Shown one piece after another: positions 57,054 through 64,000 of a DNA stretch of 64,000 nucleotides; the stretch's first letter is position 1, and each line of letters starts with the position of its first letter. Under the pieces are notes generated by a model. That model ran no database searches, had not been told where the DNA came from, and saw only the letters and a program-made list of their open reading frames with translations. A program made the position numbers and the translations under genes. Origin of the DNA: Nocardia terrae (lineage in GTDB: Bacteria > Actinomycetota > Actinomycetes > Mycobacteriales > Mycobacteriaceae); assembly GCF_009760405.1 (NCBI RefSeq), contig NZ_WRPP01000004.1, positions 620,001 to 684,000 of the forward strand. Direction: 5' to 3'.

Positions 57054-58394
57054 TCACATGGTGCGAACGCTGAGCCCAGGGTTGTCCGAGAGCACCGTGC
57101 TCACCGGCTGCGCGAACAGCTGCGGGGTGTTGCCGGTGATGAGGCCGATCAGGTTCGGGATCTCGCAGATCGGGTAGTCGGCGACCGAGGAGGCGCTGGA
57201 GATGCCCAGGGCCAGGGTGCCGGTCACCAGCGGGCCGCCCGAATCACCGGGCAGGGCGCAGATATTGGCGGAGAAGGACTGGGTGAGCATGCGGTCGCCG
57301 ACCTGGACGGTCTGATCGACGGCATTCACCACGCCGCAGCTGAAGCCGGTGCGGGCGCCGGACTTGCAGACCGGAGCGCCCACGACGGGGACGGCCACGC
57401 CGGTGACATTGACCGGGGCGGCGCCCGGGACCGCCACCATCGGGTTGGAGAAGGCGTCGCGGAACTGGTCGTTGATGCCGATGATCGAGTAGTCCTCGTT
57501 GCCCAGCACCGACTTCTGGAACACGCCGACCTGCGGTCCGCGGCTGTCGCCGACCAGCGAGTACACGGCTGGGGCGTTGGCGCCCGGGGTGGCGGCGATA
57601 TTCGGGTTGCAGTGGCCCGCGGTGATATTCACGACATTGCCGTTGCCGTCGGTGCCGTTGAAGCCGAGCGAGCAGCGCAGCGACATGCGGCCGGCCACCG
57701 ACGCGTAGGCGTCACCGGCGGCCATGGCGTGTCCCGCACTGGCGATGTCGCTCGCCTGCGGCACGTCCTGGCCCTCGCCGCCCACCGGCGGAGCGGTCAT
57801 GACGATGACGCGGGCCGGGTCCACGAAGCCCGGCAGCGGCAGATCGGGCTTGTCCACCCGCACCGCGATGCTGTTGTTCAGGGTGTCGATGGCCACGCCC
57901 CGGATGGCCTTAGACACGGACTCGGGCTGGTCCTTGAGCCACTGCTGGAAGGCGTTCTTCTCGCCGCGCAGGGTGGTCTCGCTCTTGCTGACGTCCTTGG
58001 CCACGAAGCCGGCGTCCTGCACGGCCTTGCGGGCCTGGTCCACGCCGTCGCCGGGGGCCAGCGCCACGATGGCCTTGCCGTTCTCGTCCAGCCACGCGCC
58101 GCCGAAGATGTCCGGGAACTGGCGCTGGGCGGTGGTGGCGAAGGTGGCCACCTTCTGCGCGGTGTCCGCGCGCTGCAGGTAGTCCTGCGGCGAGATCTTG
58201 AGGTCGCGGGTGATGGCGGCCACCAGCTGGGCCGGCAGATCCGGGGTCGCGGGGGTCGCGGGCTCCGCGTGTGCGCTTGCTGCCAGGGGTCCGGCAACGA
58301 GCACAGTGGTGGCCGCGATCGCCGCAGTACGGACAAGGGACCGTGGGCGTCGGCCCGCGGCAGGCATGGAGAAGCGCATACGTGGCAGGAGCAT
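57054..58394 (-). CDS. Secreted S1-family serine protease with propeptide (copy 1)
   Basis: 446 residues from ATG 58394; TATAGT six bases upstream suggests a leaderless start, and two further ATGs follow within ten codons. A signal peptide ends near ASAHAEPA. The propeptide (about 45-230) contains SPQDYLQRADTAQKVA and FGGAWLDENGKAIVAL, as in alpha-lytic/streptogrisin-type pro-domains. The protease domain has the full triad: His in NITAGHCNPN, Asp in LGNEDYSIIGI, Ser in LPGDSGGPLVTGTLALGI. Disulfide Cys pairs frame these. It has a paralogue immediately upstream on the same strand. Confidence 0.92.
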   Translation of the reverse strand: MLLPRMRFSMPAAGRRPRSLVRTAAIAATTVLVAGPLAASAHAEPATPATPDLPAQLVAAITRDLKISPQDYLQRADTAQKVATFATTAQRQFPDIFGGAWLDENGKAIVALAPGDGVDQARKAVQDAGFVAKDVSKSETTLRGEKNAFQQWLKDQPESVSKAIRGVAIDTLNNSIAVRVDKPDLPLPGFVDPARVIVMTAPPVGGEGQDVPQASDIASAGHAMAAGDAYASVAGRMSLRCSLGFNGTDGNGNVVNITAGHCNPNIAATPGANAPAVYSLVGDSRGPQVGVFQKSVLGNEDYSIIGINDQFRDAFSNPMVAVPGAAPVNVTGVAVPVVGAPVCKSGARTGFSCGVVNAVDQTVQVGDRMLTQSFSANICALPGDSGGPLVTGTLALGISSASSVADYPICEIPNLIGLITGNTPQLFAQPVSTVLSDNPGLSVRTM

Positions 58395-58565
58395 GGCCCC
58401 GACTATATGGTGTCCGGCCCGTTATGCCTACTTATTGCGAGGTGACGTTTCGGTATTCACGGGGCAAACAGCGGGCTTGTCGGATTCAGGCGCATTGGGG
58501 CAGATGTCCGATTTACGCCGAAGGGATCCGCACTCGGCGAATCCCTTCGAGTCTCGGACTATCCC

Positions 58566-59918
58566 TCAGGCGTTCGAGCGCGTCCGCACCTGAATTCCGC
58601 TGCCGACACCACCACCGGAATTGGCGTCGATTTCGGAGAGAATCGCGCGCACCGGGATGCCCAGCGACGCGGTTCCACCGTACTGCGCCAACTGCGTATT
58701 GGCCTCGTTGCAGTTCGGCGCGTCGGCCGCGTTCGAACCACTGGTGATGCCCAGGGCCAGCGTGCCGGTCACGATCGCGCCGCCGCTGTCACCGCCCAGG
58801 GTGCAGGCGCTGGAGGCGAAGCCGCGCACCGTCTTGGACTGGCCCTCGGCGGTGAACAACTGCGTCTCGACCCGGTCGGCCACCACGAAACCGCAAGTGA
58901 AGGTGGAGGATTGACCGGACTTGCAGACCGGCGCACCGGTGATCGGGTCGGCCACACCGGTGATGGTCAGGGTGGTGCCGTTCGCGCCGCGCACGTTCGG
59001 CTGATCCATGCCCGCGCGCACCGCGTCGTCGTTCAGCTTGATGACCGAGTAGTCGAGCGCGCTGCTGCCGCCCAGATTGGAGGAGACGAAGCTGCCGGCC
59101 TTCGGGCTGGACACAAGGTTTTTCACATTCGGAATGTAGACATCGGCACTCGTGCCCTTCTCCACATTCGGATTGCAGTGCCCGGCACTGATGTTCAGCG
59201 CGTTTCCGGCCGAATCCACGCTGTTGAAACCGAACGAGCAGACATCCACGCTGCGCAGCGCGGAATCGCTGAGCGGAGTCGGCGCGGTGATGTAGGTGTC
59301 GCCGCCCATCGGCCGACGTTCGACCGGGCCGCCGGAATCGGGGGACAGCATCACCTTGATATTGGCGATCAGCGTCGGCAGATTCAGCAAATGGCCCGCG
59401 GGGGTGTTCGCGACGCTGAGCACCAGCTGGCTGTTGAGGAAGTCGATGGCGACCGAATTGACGGCGCTGGACAGATCATGCGGCAGGCTGGTGATCCACA
59501 TGTTCAGCTGATCGGCCGAGGTCTCCAGCTTGTCGGCGCTGATCGGAGCCAGGTGGGTCTGGTAGCCGTCGGCGGCGGCGATCTTGGCGGCATCGAGCGA
59601 GGTGACGGCCATGACCGGCTTGCCGTCGGTACCCAGCCACGCGCCCGCGAAGTCGTCGGGGCGCTGGCTGCGGAAAGTCTTTGCGTAGTCGCGCAATTGC
59701 TGGGCCTGCGCGGCGCGGTCGAGGTATTCGGCGGGCGTCATCTTCAGATCACGCTGGATGGCGGTGACCAACTCCGGCGGAAGGTTCTCGGCGGCAAGCT
59801 GATCCGGGGATACCGGGTCCGCGGTGGCGGTGCTGAGCAAGGGAGTGAGGAGGACGGTCGAGGCGAAAGCGACGGTGGCTGCTCGAACCGTGGCGCGGCG
59901 CGCCATGAACTTGCGCAT
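58566..59918 (-). CDS. Secreted S1-family serine protease with propeptide (copy 2)
   Basis: 450 residues from ATG 59918 with AAGGGA six bases upstream. It has the same layout as copy 1: a signal peptide (TVAFASTVLLTPLLSTATA), a propeptide with TPAEYLDRAAQAQQLRDYA and FAGAWLGTDGKPVMAV, then a chymotrypsin-fold protease with His in ISAGHCNPN, Asp in SALDYSVIKL and Ser in LGGDSGGAIVTGTLALGIT. The two copies share the terminal order but are clearly diverged. It may process extracellular or cell-wall proteins; the substrate is unknown. Confidence 0.92.
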   Translation of the reverse strand: MRKFMARRATVRAATVAFASTVLLTPLLSTATADPVSPDQLAAENLPPELVTAIQRDLKMTPAEYLDRAAQAQQLRDYAKTFRSQRPDDFAGAWLGTDGKPVMAVTSLDAAKIAAADGYQTHLAPISADKLETSADQLNMWITSLPHDLSSAVNSVAIDFLNSQLVLSVANTPAGHLLNLPTLIANIKVMLSPDSGGPVERRPMGGDTYITAPTPLSDSALRSVDVCSFGFNSVDSAGNALNISAGHCNPNVEKGTSADVYIPNVKNLVSSPKAGSFVSSNLGGSSALDYSVIKLNDDAVRAGMDQPNVRGANGTTLTITGVADPITGAPVCKSGQSSTFTCGFVVADRVETQLFTAEGQSKTVRGFASSACTLGGDSGGAIVTGTLALGITSGSNAADAPNCNEANTQLAQYGGTASLGIPVRAILSEIDANSGGGVGSGIQVRTRSNA

Positions 59919-60035
59919 GGAGTCCCTTCGTAGTGCACCACCAGACCGGCGTTCCCGGACGAATATCCGGTTACCGTCCGGAAGGTCGGTCAGCGCACCA
60001 CTTTAGGGCACAAACCACGGAAGGTCCCTACGAAA

Positions 60036-61175
60036 TCAGTACGGATTCTGTCCCCACGGGTACGGCATCACCGGCGGCTGCGGCATTTCGAAGGTCGGCA
60101 CCGGCGGGTACTGGTAGATCGGCGGATACGGACGTGTCGTGGTGGGCGGCGTGGTGCGGGTGGCGCTGCTCGGCGGCGGCGTCGAGGCATCCGTGGTGGT
60201 CGGCGCGGGTGTGGTGGTCGGCGTTTCGGAGGTCGTCGGCGCGTCCGCGACATCGGCGGGCGGCGCGGCCGCGGTCGGATGGTCCGATCCGGTGGGCGGC
60301 AGCAGCGACGGTTGCGCGCCCGCGCCCGCGGTGCTGCCGCTCGGATCGGAGCGCACCTCGCCGCGCGGCGGCCCGGGGGTGGAATTGTCCTGGCGCAACA
60401 CCGCGGCCACCCCGATGCCACCGAGCAGCAAACCGACCATCGCCGCGATGGCGGCGATGATGTAGAGCCCGCGGTTCGCCCGCGGCGCGTGGGTCACGGG
60501 TACCTCGGGCGTGCCCCGGGTGACCGGCGGCTCGGCGGTGGTGACCGCCGGGACCGCCTCCGAATACGCCTGGGCGTGTTCGGAATTCCGCAGGGCCGGC
60601 AACACGTCGGTGACGTCGGCGGCGTTGACGGCGGACGCGGTGGCATCGGGCGGGGTGAGACCGGCCGGGGTCGACAGCACCGCCGCCAGCGCCGCGCGGG
60701 CGGCTTGATAGGCGAGGGTCTTGCCGGTATCCGCGTCCGCCGGGGGTAGGTCGCGCTCGGCGACCAGCACCACCGACTTGAGGCCCAGGTAATCCAGGGC
60801 CTCGCGCAGGGCGCGGATATTGGCCTCCGGCCAGCCGGTCGGGTGGGTGAGGTAGAACTCGGCCGGGCCGTTGAGGTGCTCGGCGGCCTGGCCGATGAGG
60901 CAGAAGACGGCGGTGGCCATCAGGTCCTCGGCGCGGTACGCCTCGCCGTCGTCCACCGCCAGCCCGGCGGGATCGCCGACCGCGCCGACGAAGCCCCGGA
61001 TGGAGTGCGAATAGCCCTCGGGGGCTTCGCCGCCCAGCACGGCGTCACCGTCGTCCGACATGTGCAGTACGGACTCGCGCACGGTGTAGTGCACCGGGAG
61101 TGTGGCGTCGTCGCCGGTCACCACGGCAACGACGGATTCGTCGTCCGCGATCCGCAGGCCCACCCCAGTGGCCAT
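60036..61175 (-). CDS. Truncated Hsp70-like membrane protein, downstream of a LuxR regulator
   Basis: 379 residues from ATG 61175 with GAGG nine to twelve bases upstream. The first 150 residues resemble the first lobe of an Hsp70 ATPase (GVGLRIADDESVVAVVTG, FYLTHPTGWPEANIRALREAL, SVVLVAERDLPPADADTG), but the second lobe with the phosphate-2 and adenosine motifs is missing. A linker and one helix (GLYIIAAIAAMVGLLLGGIGVAAVL, about 228-252) lead to a Thr/Pro-rich extracellular tail ending in a Tyr/Pro-rich segment. It starts 44 bases after the stop of the LuxR-type regulator on the same strand. Confidence 0.78.
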   Translation of the reverse strand: MATGVGLRIADDESVVAVVTGDDATLPVHYTVRESVLHMSDDGDAVLGGEAPEGYSHSIRGFVGAVGDPAGLAVDDGEAYRAEDLMATAVFCLIGQAAEHLNGPAEFYLTHPTGWPEANIRALREALDYLGLKSVVLVAERDLPPADADTGKTLAYQAARAALAAVLSTPAGLTPPDATASAVNAADVTDVLPALRNSEHAQAYSEAVPAVTTAEPPVTRGTPEVPVTHAPRANRGLYIIAAIAAMVGLLLGGIGVAAVLRQDNSTPGPPRGEVRSDPSGSTAGAGAQPSLLPPTGSDHPTAAAPPADVADAPTTSETPTTTPAPTTTDASTPPPSSATRTTPPTTTRPYPPIYQYPPVPTFEMPQPPVMPYPWGQNPY

Positions 61176-61219
61176 TCTCGTTACCTCACTCCGTGCGTTC
61201 AGTGTCCTCTCGCGCCGGG

Positions 61220-64000
61220 TCAGACGAGGAGTGAACCGTGACCCATGGCTCGAAGCATTGACAATAACTCCGAACGCGAGCCCGCACCGATTCGACGTCT
61301 CATCCGAGCCACGTGATGTTCCACGGTCTTGGCCGAGATATAGAGCCGGGCCCCGATCTCCCGGTACGTCAAGCCGAGCAGCACCAGTTCGGCGACCTCG
61401 CGCTCGCGTTCGCTCAGCACCGTATCGGTGATCGGTTCCGGATGCGGCTGCGGGGCCGCGGGCGCCGGCGCCCGCACCGGCGCTTCCTGGGGACGCGCCT
61501 GCACGCGCAGGGTGCGGGCCAGCTTGAGCAGGGCCGTCGCGGTGGCCGAGTCACCGGCCGCCAGCGCGGCCTCGCTGGCCAGCCGGGCGGCGTCCCAGCG
61601 CAGGCCGAGGCCCGCCAGCCGGGCGACCGCGCCCTCGATCTGCTCCCGCACCACCTGACCGCGCAACACCAGCACCCAGGTGCGGCCCGCGTCGGCCAGC
61701 GCGGCGGCCTGCGGGTCGCCCGCCGCCGCGGCCGTCTTGAGCCGATGGGCGTGCGGCAGCAGGGCTTCCGGGCTCTCCTGGGCGATAGCGGCCTGAATCG
61801 CGTACCAGTGGAAGGCATTCGACCAGGCGGGCGGCTGACCGAGCCGGCGCAGCAGTTCGTCGGCGCCGGTCACCAGCGCGGTCATGCGGGCCTCGTCGCG
61901 CAGCCGGATACCGGCCAGCCACAGCTCGCCGATGGGCAGCAGCGCCAGCAGGTCCGCGCCGACCTCGTCGAACAGCGGCGCGGCCTGGTGCCACGCCAGC
62001 GCGAGGGCCGCGTGGTCGCCGTTGCGCCGGGCCAGCCCGACGAGCACGCCGTGCGCGAGCAGGCGGTCGCGCGGATCCAGTTGCGCGAGCGGGACTTCCG
62101 CCATGAGGGTGGCGGCCGAGTGCTCGTCCCCGCCCAGCATGGCCACCCACGCGCCCAGCACCAGGCGCTGGGGATCGCGGGCGGGACCGCGCAGGGCGTC
62201 GGCGGCGCGCCGCGGATCACCCATGCTCAGGCACAGCAGCACCGCGATCGACACCGCCGAGCACGGGAGGAAGCGGTCGCCGCCGTCGTCGGCGGGTGCC
62301 GGGCCGGAGTGCGCCGCGTGCATCAGGGCCGACGCCGCGGAGACGGCCGCGCCCCGGTGGGCCTGCGCCGGCGACGCGAAGCGCTGGGAGGCCAGCGTGG
62401 TCGGCGCGATGGCCCGCATCTCGCCGGTGAATCCCGTTGGCGCGGACACGGCTCCGAAGGCGGGCGGGGTAGCGGACCCGGGCCGGGCCGCCGCACTTTG
62501 CGACTGATCGGCCGGGTCCCCGGTCGTCCGGTGGCCGGGATCCGCCCCGCGGCTCTGGATTCCGGCCGGAAGCACGCCGGACTGGCGGGGAGGCACGAGG
62601 GTCGGAGGTTTGATGCGTTCCCGGCGATCGTGGTCGGCACCGCTGGAGCCCGCCGAATGCGTCGAGGATCGGTTCGCGGCCGTGAAAGACGTTGGCGGCG
62701 GCACGTATCCGATATCGCCGGGTGCGCGCCGCGCGCCGCCGTGGCCGGATCCGGGCGAGTCGGTGGGACCGCCCGTGAGGCCGGGGGATCCGATCGAGTC
62801 GAACAGGGCGTTGGCGATCAGCGCGGCGCGCGAAGTGGCCTCGGTGGGCGGCCACTGGGCGGCGTTCACCGAAAGGATCTGTGCGCCTTGGGCGTCGCCG
62901 GACAAATACAGCGCGGTCGCGGCGACCGCCCAGTCCGGGCCGACCCGGGTGGGGCCGAGCCAGGTGTAGAGCTGCGCGGCGCGATCGGCGAGACCCCGGC
63001 GGGTCCACACGCCCGCGCAGATGCGGACCGCGGCGGCCAGGTCGGCCAGCGGAATGGCCGGATCGGCCAGGGTCGGCTCGGCCAGGCGCAGCGCGGTGTC
63101 GCCGTCCCCGGCCCGGGCCGCGGCGTCGGCCCAGCGGACCGCGAGCGCGTCGGGATCGGCTCCGGCGGCGGCCGCGGCGGCGTAGTGCCGGACCGCCTCG
63201 TCGCCCGCCTTCTCCGCGGCGGCGCAGAGGAATTCGGCGAGCCGCTCGTCACGGACACCGGACTCGGCGAGCAGCAGCGCGGTGTGAGCGCGCAGTAGAC
63301 CGGCGTCCAGGCGGGCGTGCAGCAGGCGGCGCGCGACCGTCAGGAAGCGGCGGTCGCCGACCAGGGTGCGCAGCGGCGGGACGGCCGGGGCGAGCAGCAG
63401 ATCGGCATCGGTGACGAGGGCGCTGCCGCGGGCCCGGTCCACCAGATCCTGTGCGGCCGCGGGGGTCAGGTCGAGGACCTCGGTGAGTTCACCGGTGTCC
63501 AGGCCCGCGCCGATGGCCGCCACCACGAGCGCGTCCAGCAGGTCCGGATCGGCGTCGTCGAGACGGGCCCGCGCCCAGGCGGTCACCGCCTGGTCCACCG
63601 CGCTCACGCCCGCGTCCAGGCGGGTCGCGCAGGCGGCGGTCAGGGCCGCCACCACGCCGCCGTGGATGCCGGCGGTCTGGCGGTGGATGTGCTGGGCCAG
63701 CCCGCGCGGCACCATCATGCCCAGTTCCCGTGCGAACGGGGCGATCTCGGTCGCGCCCAGGGCGCGCAGATCGATCACCCGGCCGCGTCGCGCCACCAGA
63801 TCGGTGAGGCCGCGCAGGCGCGGGTCGTGCGGTCGCGGACGCAGGCCGATCACGACCGGGAACTCCCCGGCTTCGGCCGCGGCGCACAGTAGGTCGAACT
63901 CGGCCGCGCCCAGGGTGTGGGCGTCGTCCACGATCAGGGCGATCCGGGCGCGTCCCGGATGGCCGTCCGGGCGCGCCGCGCCGGATGGACGCAGCGCCTG
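61220..64000 (-). CDS. Large LuxR-family regulator with ATPase domain (5' end beyond the window)
   Basis: 926 residues are visible, open to the right edge. The readable start RIALIVDDAHTLGAAEFDLL is a Walker B strand of an AAA/STAND-type ATPase, followed by VIGLRPRPHDPRL. A long helical middle part, interrupted by a low-complexity Ser/Pro/Gly region (about 380-500), is followed by TPR-like helices. The C-terminus is a LuxR HTH: TDTVLSEREREVAELVLLGL then TYREIGARLYISAKTVEHHVARM. This is the MalT/LAL-type architecture. Mycobacterial IniR (Rv0339c) is a comparable large regulator next to Rv0338c; the nearby etfD makes that identity attractive but unproven. Confidence 0.88.
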   Translation of the reverse strand, partial: QALRPSGAARPDGHPGRARIALIVDDAHTLGAAEFDLLCAAAEAGEFPVVIGLRPRPHDPRLRGLTDLVARRGRVIDLRALGATEIAPFARELGMMVPRGLAQHIHRQTAGIHGGVVAALTAACATRLDAGVSAVDQAVTAWARARLDDADPDLLDALVVAAIGAGLDTGELTEVLDLTPAAAQDLVDRARGSALVTDADLLLAPAVPPLRTLVGDRRFLTVARRLLHARLDAGLLRAHTALLLAESGVRDERLAEFLCAAAEKAGDEAVRHYAAAAAAGADPDALAVRWADAAARAGDGDTALRLAEPTLADPAIPLADLAAAVRICAGVWTRRGLADRAAQLYTWLGPTRVGPDWAVAATALYLSGDAQGAQILSVNAAQWPPTEATSRAALIANALFDSIGSPGLTGGPTDSPGSGHGGARRAPGDIGYVPPPTSFTAANRSSTHSAGSSGADHDRRERIKPPTLVPPRQSGVLPAGIQSRGADPGHRTTGDPADQSQSAAARPGSATPPAFGAVSAPTGFTGEMRAIAPTTLASQRFASPAQAHRGAAVSAASALMHAAHSGPAPADDGGDRFLPCSAVSIAVLLCLSMGDPRRAADALRGPARDPQRLVLGAWVAMLGGDEHSAATLMAEVPLAQLDPRDRLLAHGVLVGLARRNGDHAALALAWHQAAPLFDEVGADLLALLPIGELWLAGIRLRDEARMTALVTGADELLRRLGQPPAWSNAFHWYAIQAAIAQESPEALLPHAHRLKTAAAAGDPQAAALADAGRTWVLVLRGQVVREQIEGAVARLAGLGLRWDAARLASEAALAAGDSATATALLKLARTLRVQARPQEAPVRAPAPAAPQPHPEPITDTVLSEREREVAELVLLGLTYREIGARLYISAKTVEHHVARMRRRIGAGSRSELLSMLRAMGHGSLLV

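Overview
The window is GC-rich chromosomal DNA from a mycolic-acid-containing actinobacterium, most likely Nocardia or a close relative. The evidence is gene content and order: an AftD-type arabinofuranosyltransferase followed by a DUF2613 gene, DUF3068 and acyltransferase genes, a FadA2 / FabG4-HtdX divergon, FadE5, LpqI-type NagZ, EtfD and Dcd all resemble blocks of the Mycobacterium tuberculosis Rv0225-Rv0244 and Rv0321-Rv0339 regions, but they are rearranged and mixed with Nocardia-like secreted proteins, Hsp70-like membrane proteins and XRE regulators. No phage, insertion sequence, rRNA or CRISPR array was seen. Gene families were assigned by reading the translations; no database search was possible.

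Layout. 1-10.7 kb: cell-envelope glycan genes (glycosyltransferase end, a GT-C-like membrane protein, a MOP flippase, DUF3068, an acyltransferase, aftD, DUF2613). 10.9-14.7 kb: isochorismate synthase, universal stress protein, a small conserved protein overlapping an ADP-ribosylglycohydrolase gene, and a tRNA-like element with an abnormal anticodon loop. 14.8-18.6 kb: fadA2 divergent from fabG4-htdX. 18.8-23.8 kb: a same-strand run MarR, MDR oxidoreductase, DUF5685 protein with a 24-cysteine tail, FAD monooxygenase. 23.9-31 kb: TetR, lpqI, gnd, VanW protein, fadE5. 31-39.3 kb: hydrolases, a TetR/SDR pair with twin operators, a methyltransferase, DUF4185, a crotonase, a MazF-type toxin-antitoxin pair, two tandem lipoproteins and tRNA-Gly(CCC). 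39.5-49.4 kb: ctaD, dcd, an Hsp70-like protein, a second copy of the small conserved family next to an XRE regulator, an aspartate/alanine aminotransferase, a 6C-type small RNA and a YibE/F protein. 49.4-64 kb: a chitin-active LPMO, cutC, etfD, a secreted protein with a 29-codon ORF behind it, an NRDE protein, two secreted serine proteases, a half Hsp70-like protein and a large LuxR regulator cut by the right edge.

How the parts fit. The strongest system-level signal is a shared palindrome, roughly A(C/G)TTAC(T/C)C-N3-(A/G)GTAA(C/G)T, in front of the FadA2 and FabG4-HtdX genes, the TetR gene at 24.5 kb, fadE5 (two copies) and etfD. These genes would supply every step of a fatty-acid beta-oxidation cycle plus the electron outlet from acyl-CoA dehydrogenase to the quinone pool, so the TetR protein is a good candidate for their common regulator. 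A second notable signal is a family of about 145-bp intergenic repeats present three times in the same orientation (10.7, 18.7 and 27.1 kb). Several GC-rich tandem arrays sit between genes at 34.5 and 43.5 kb.
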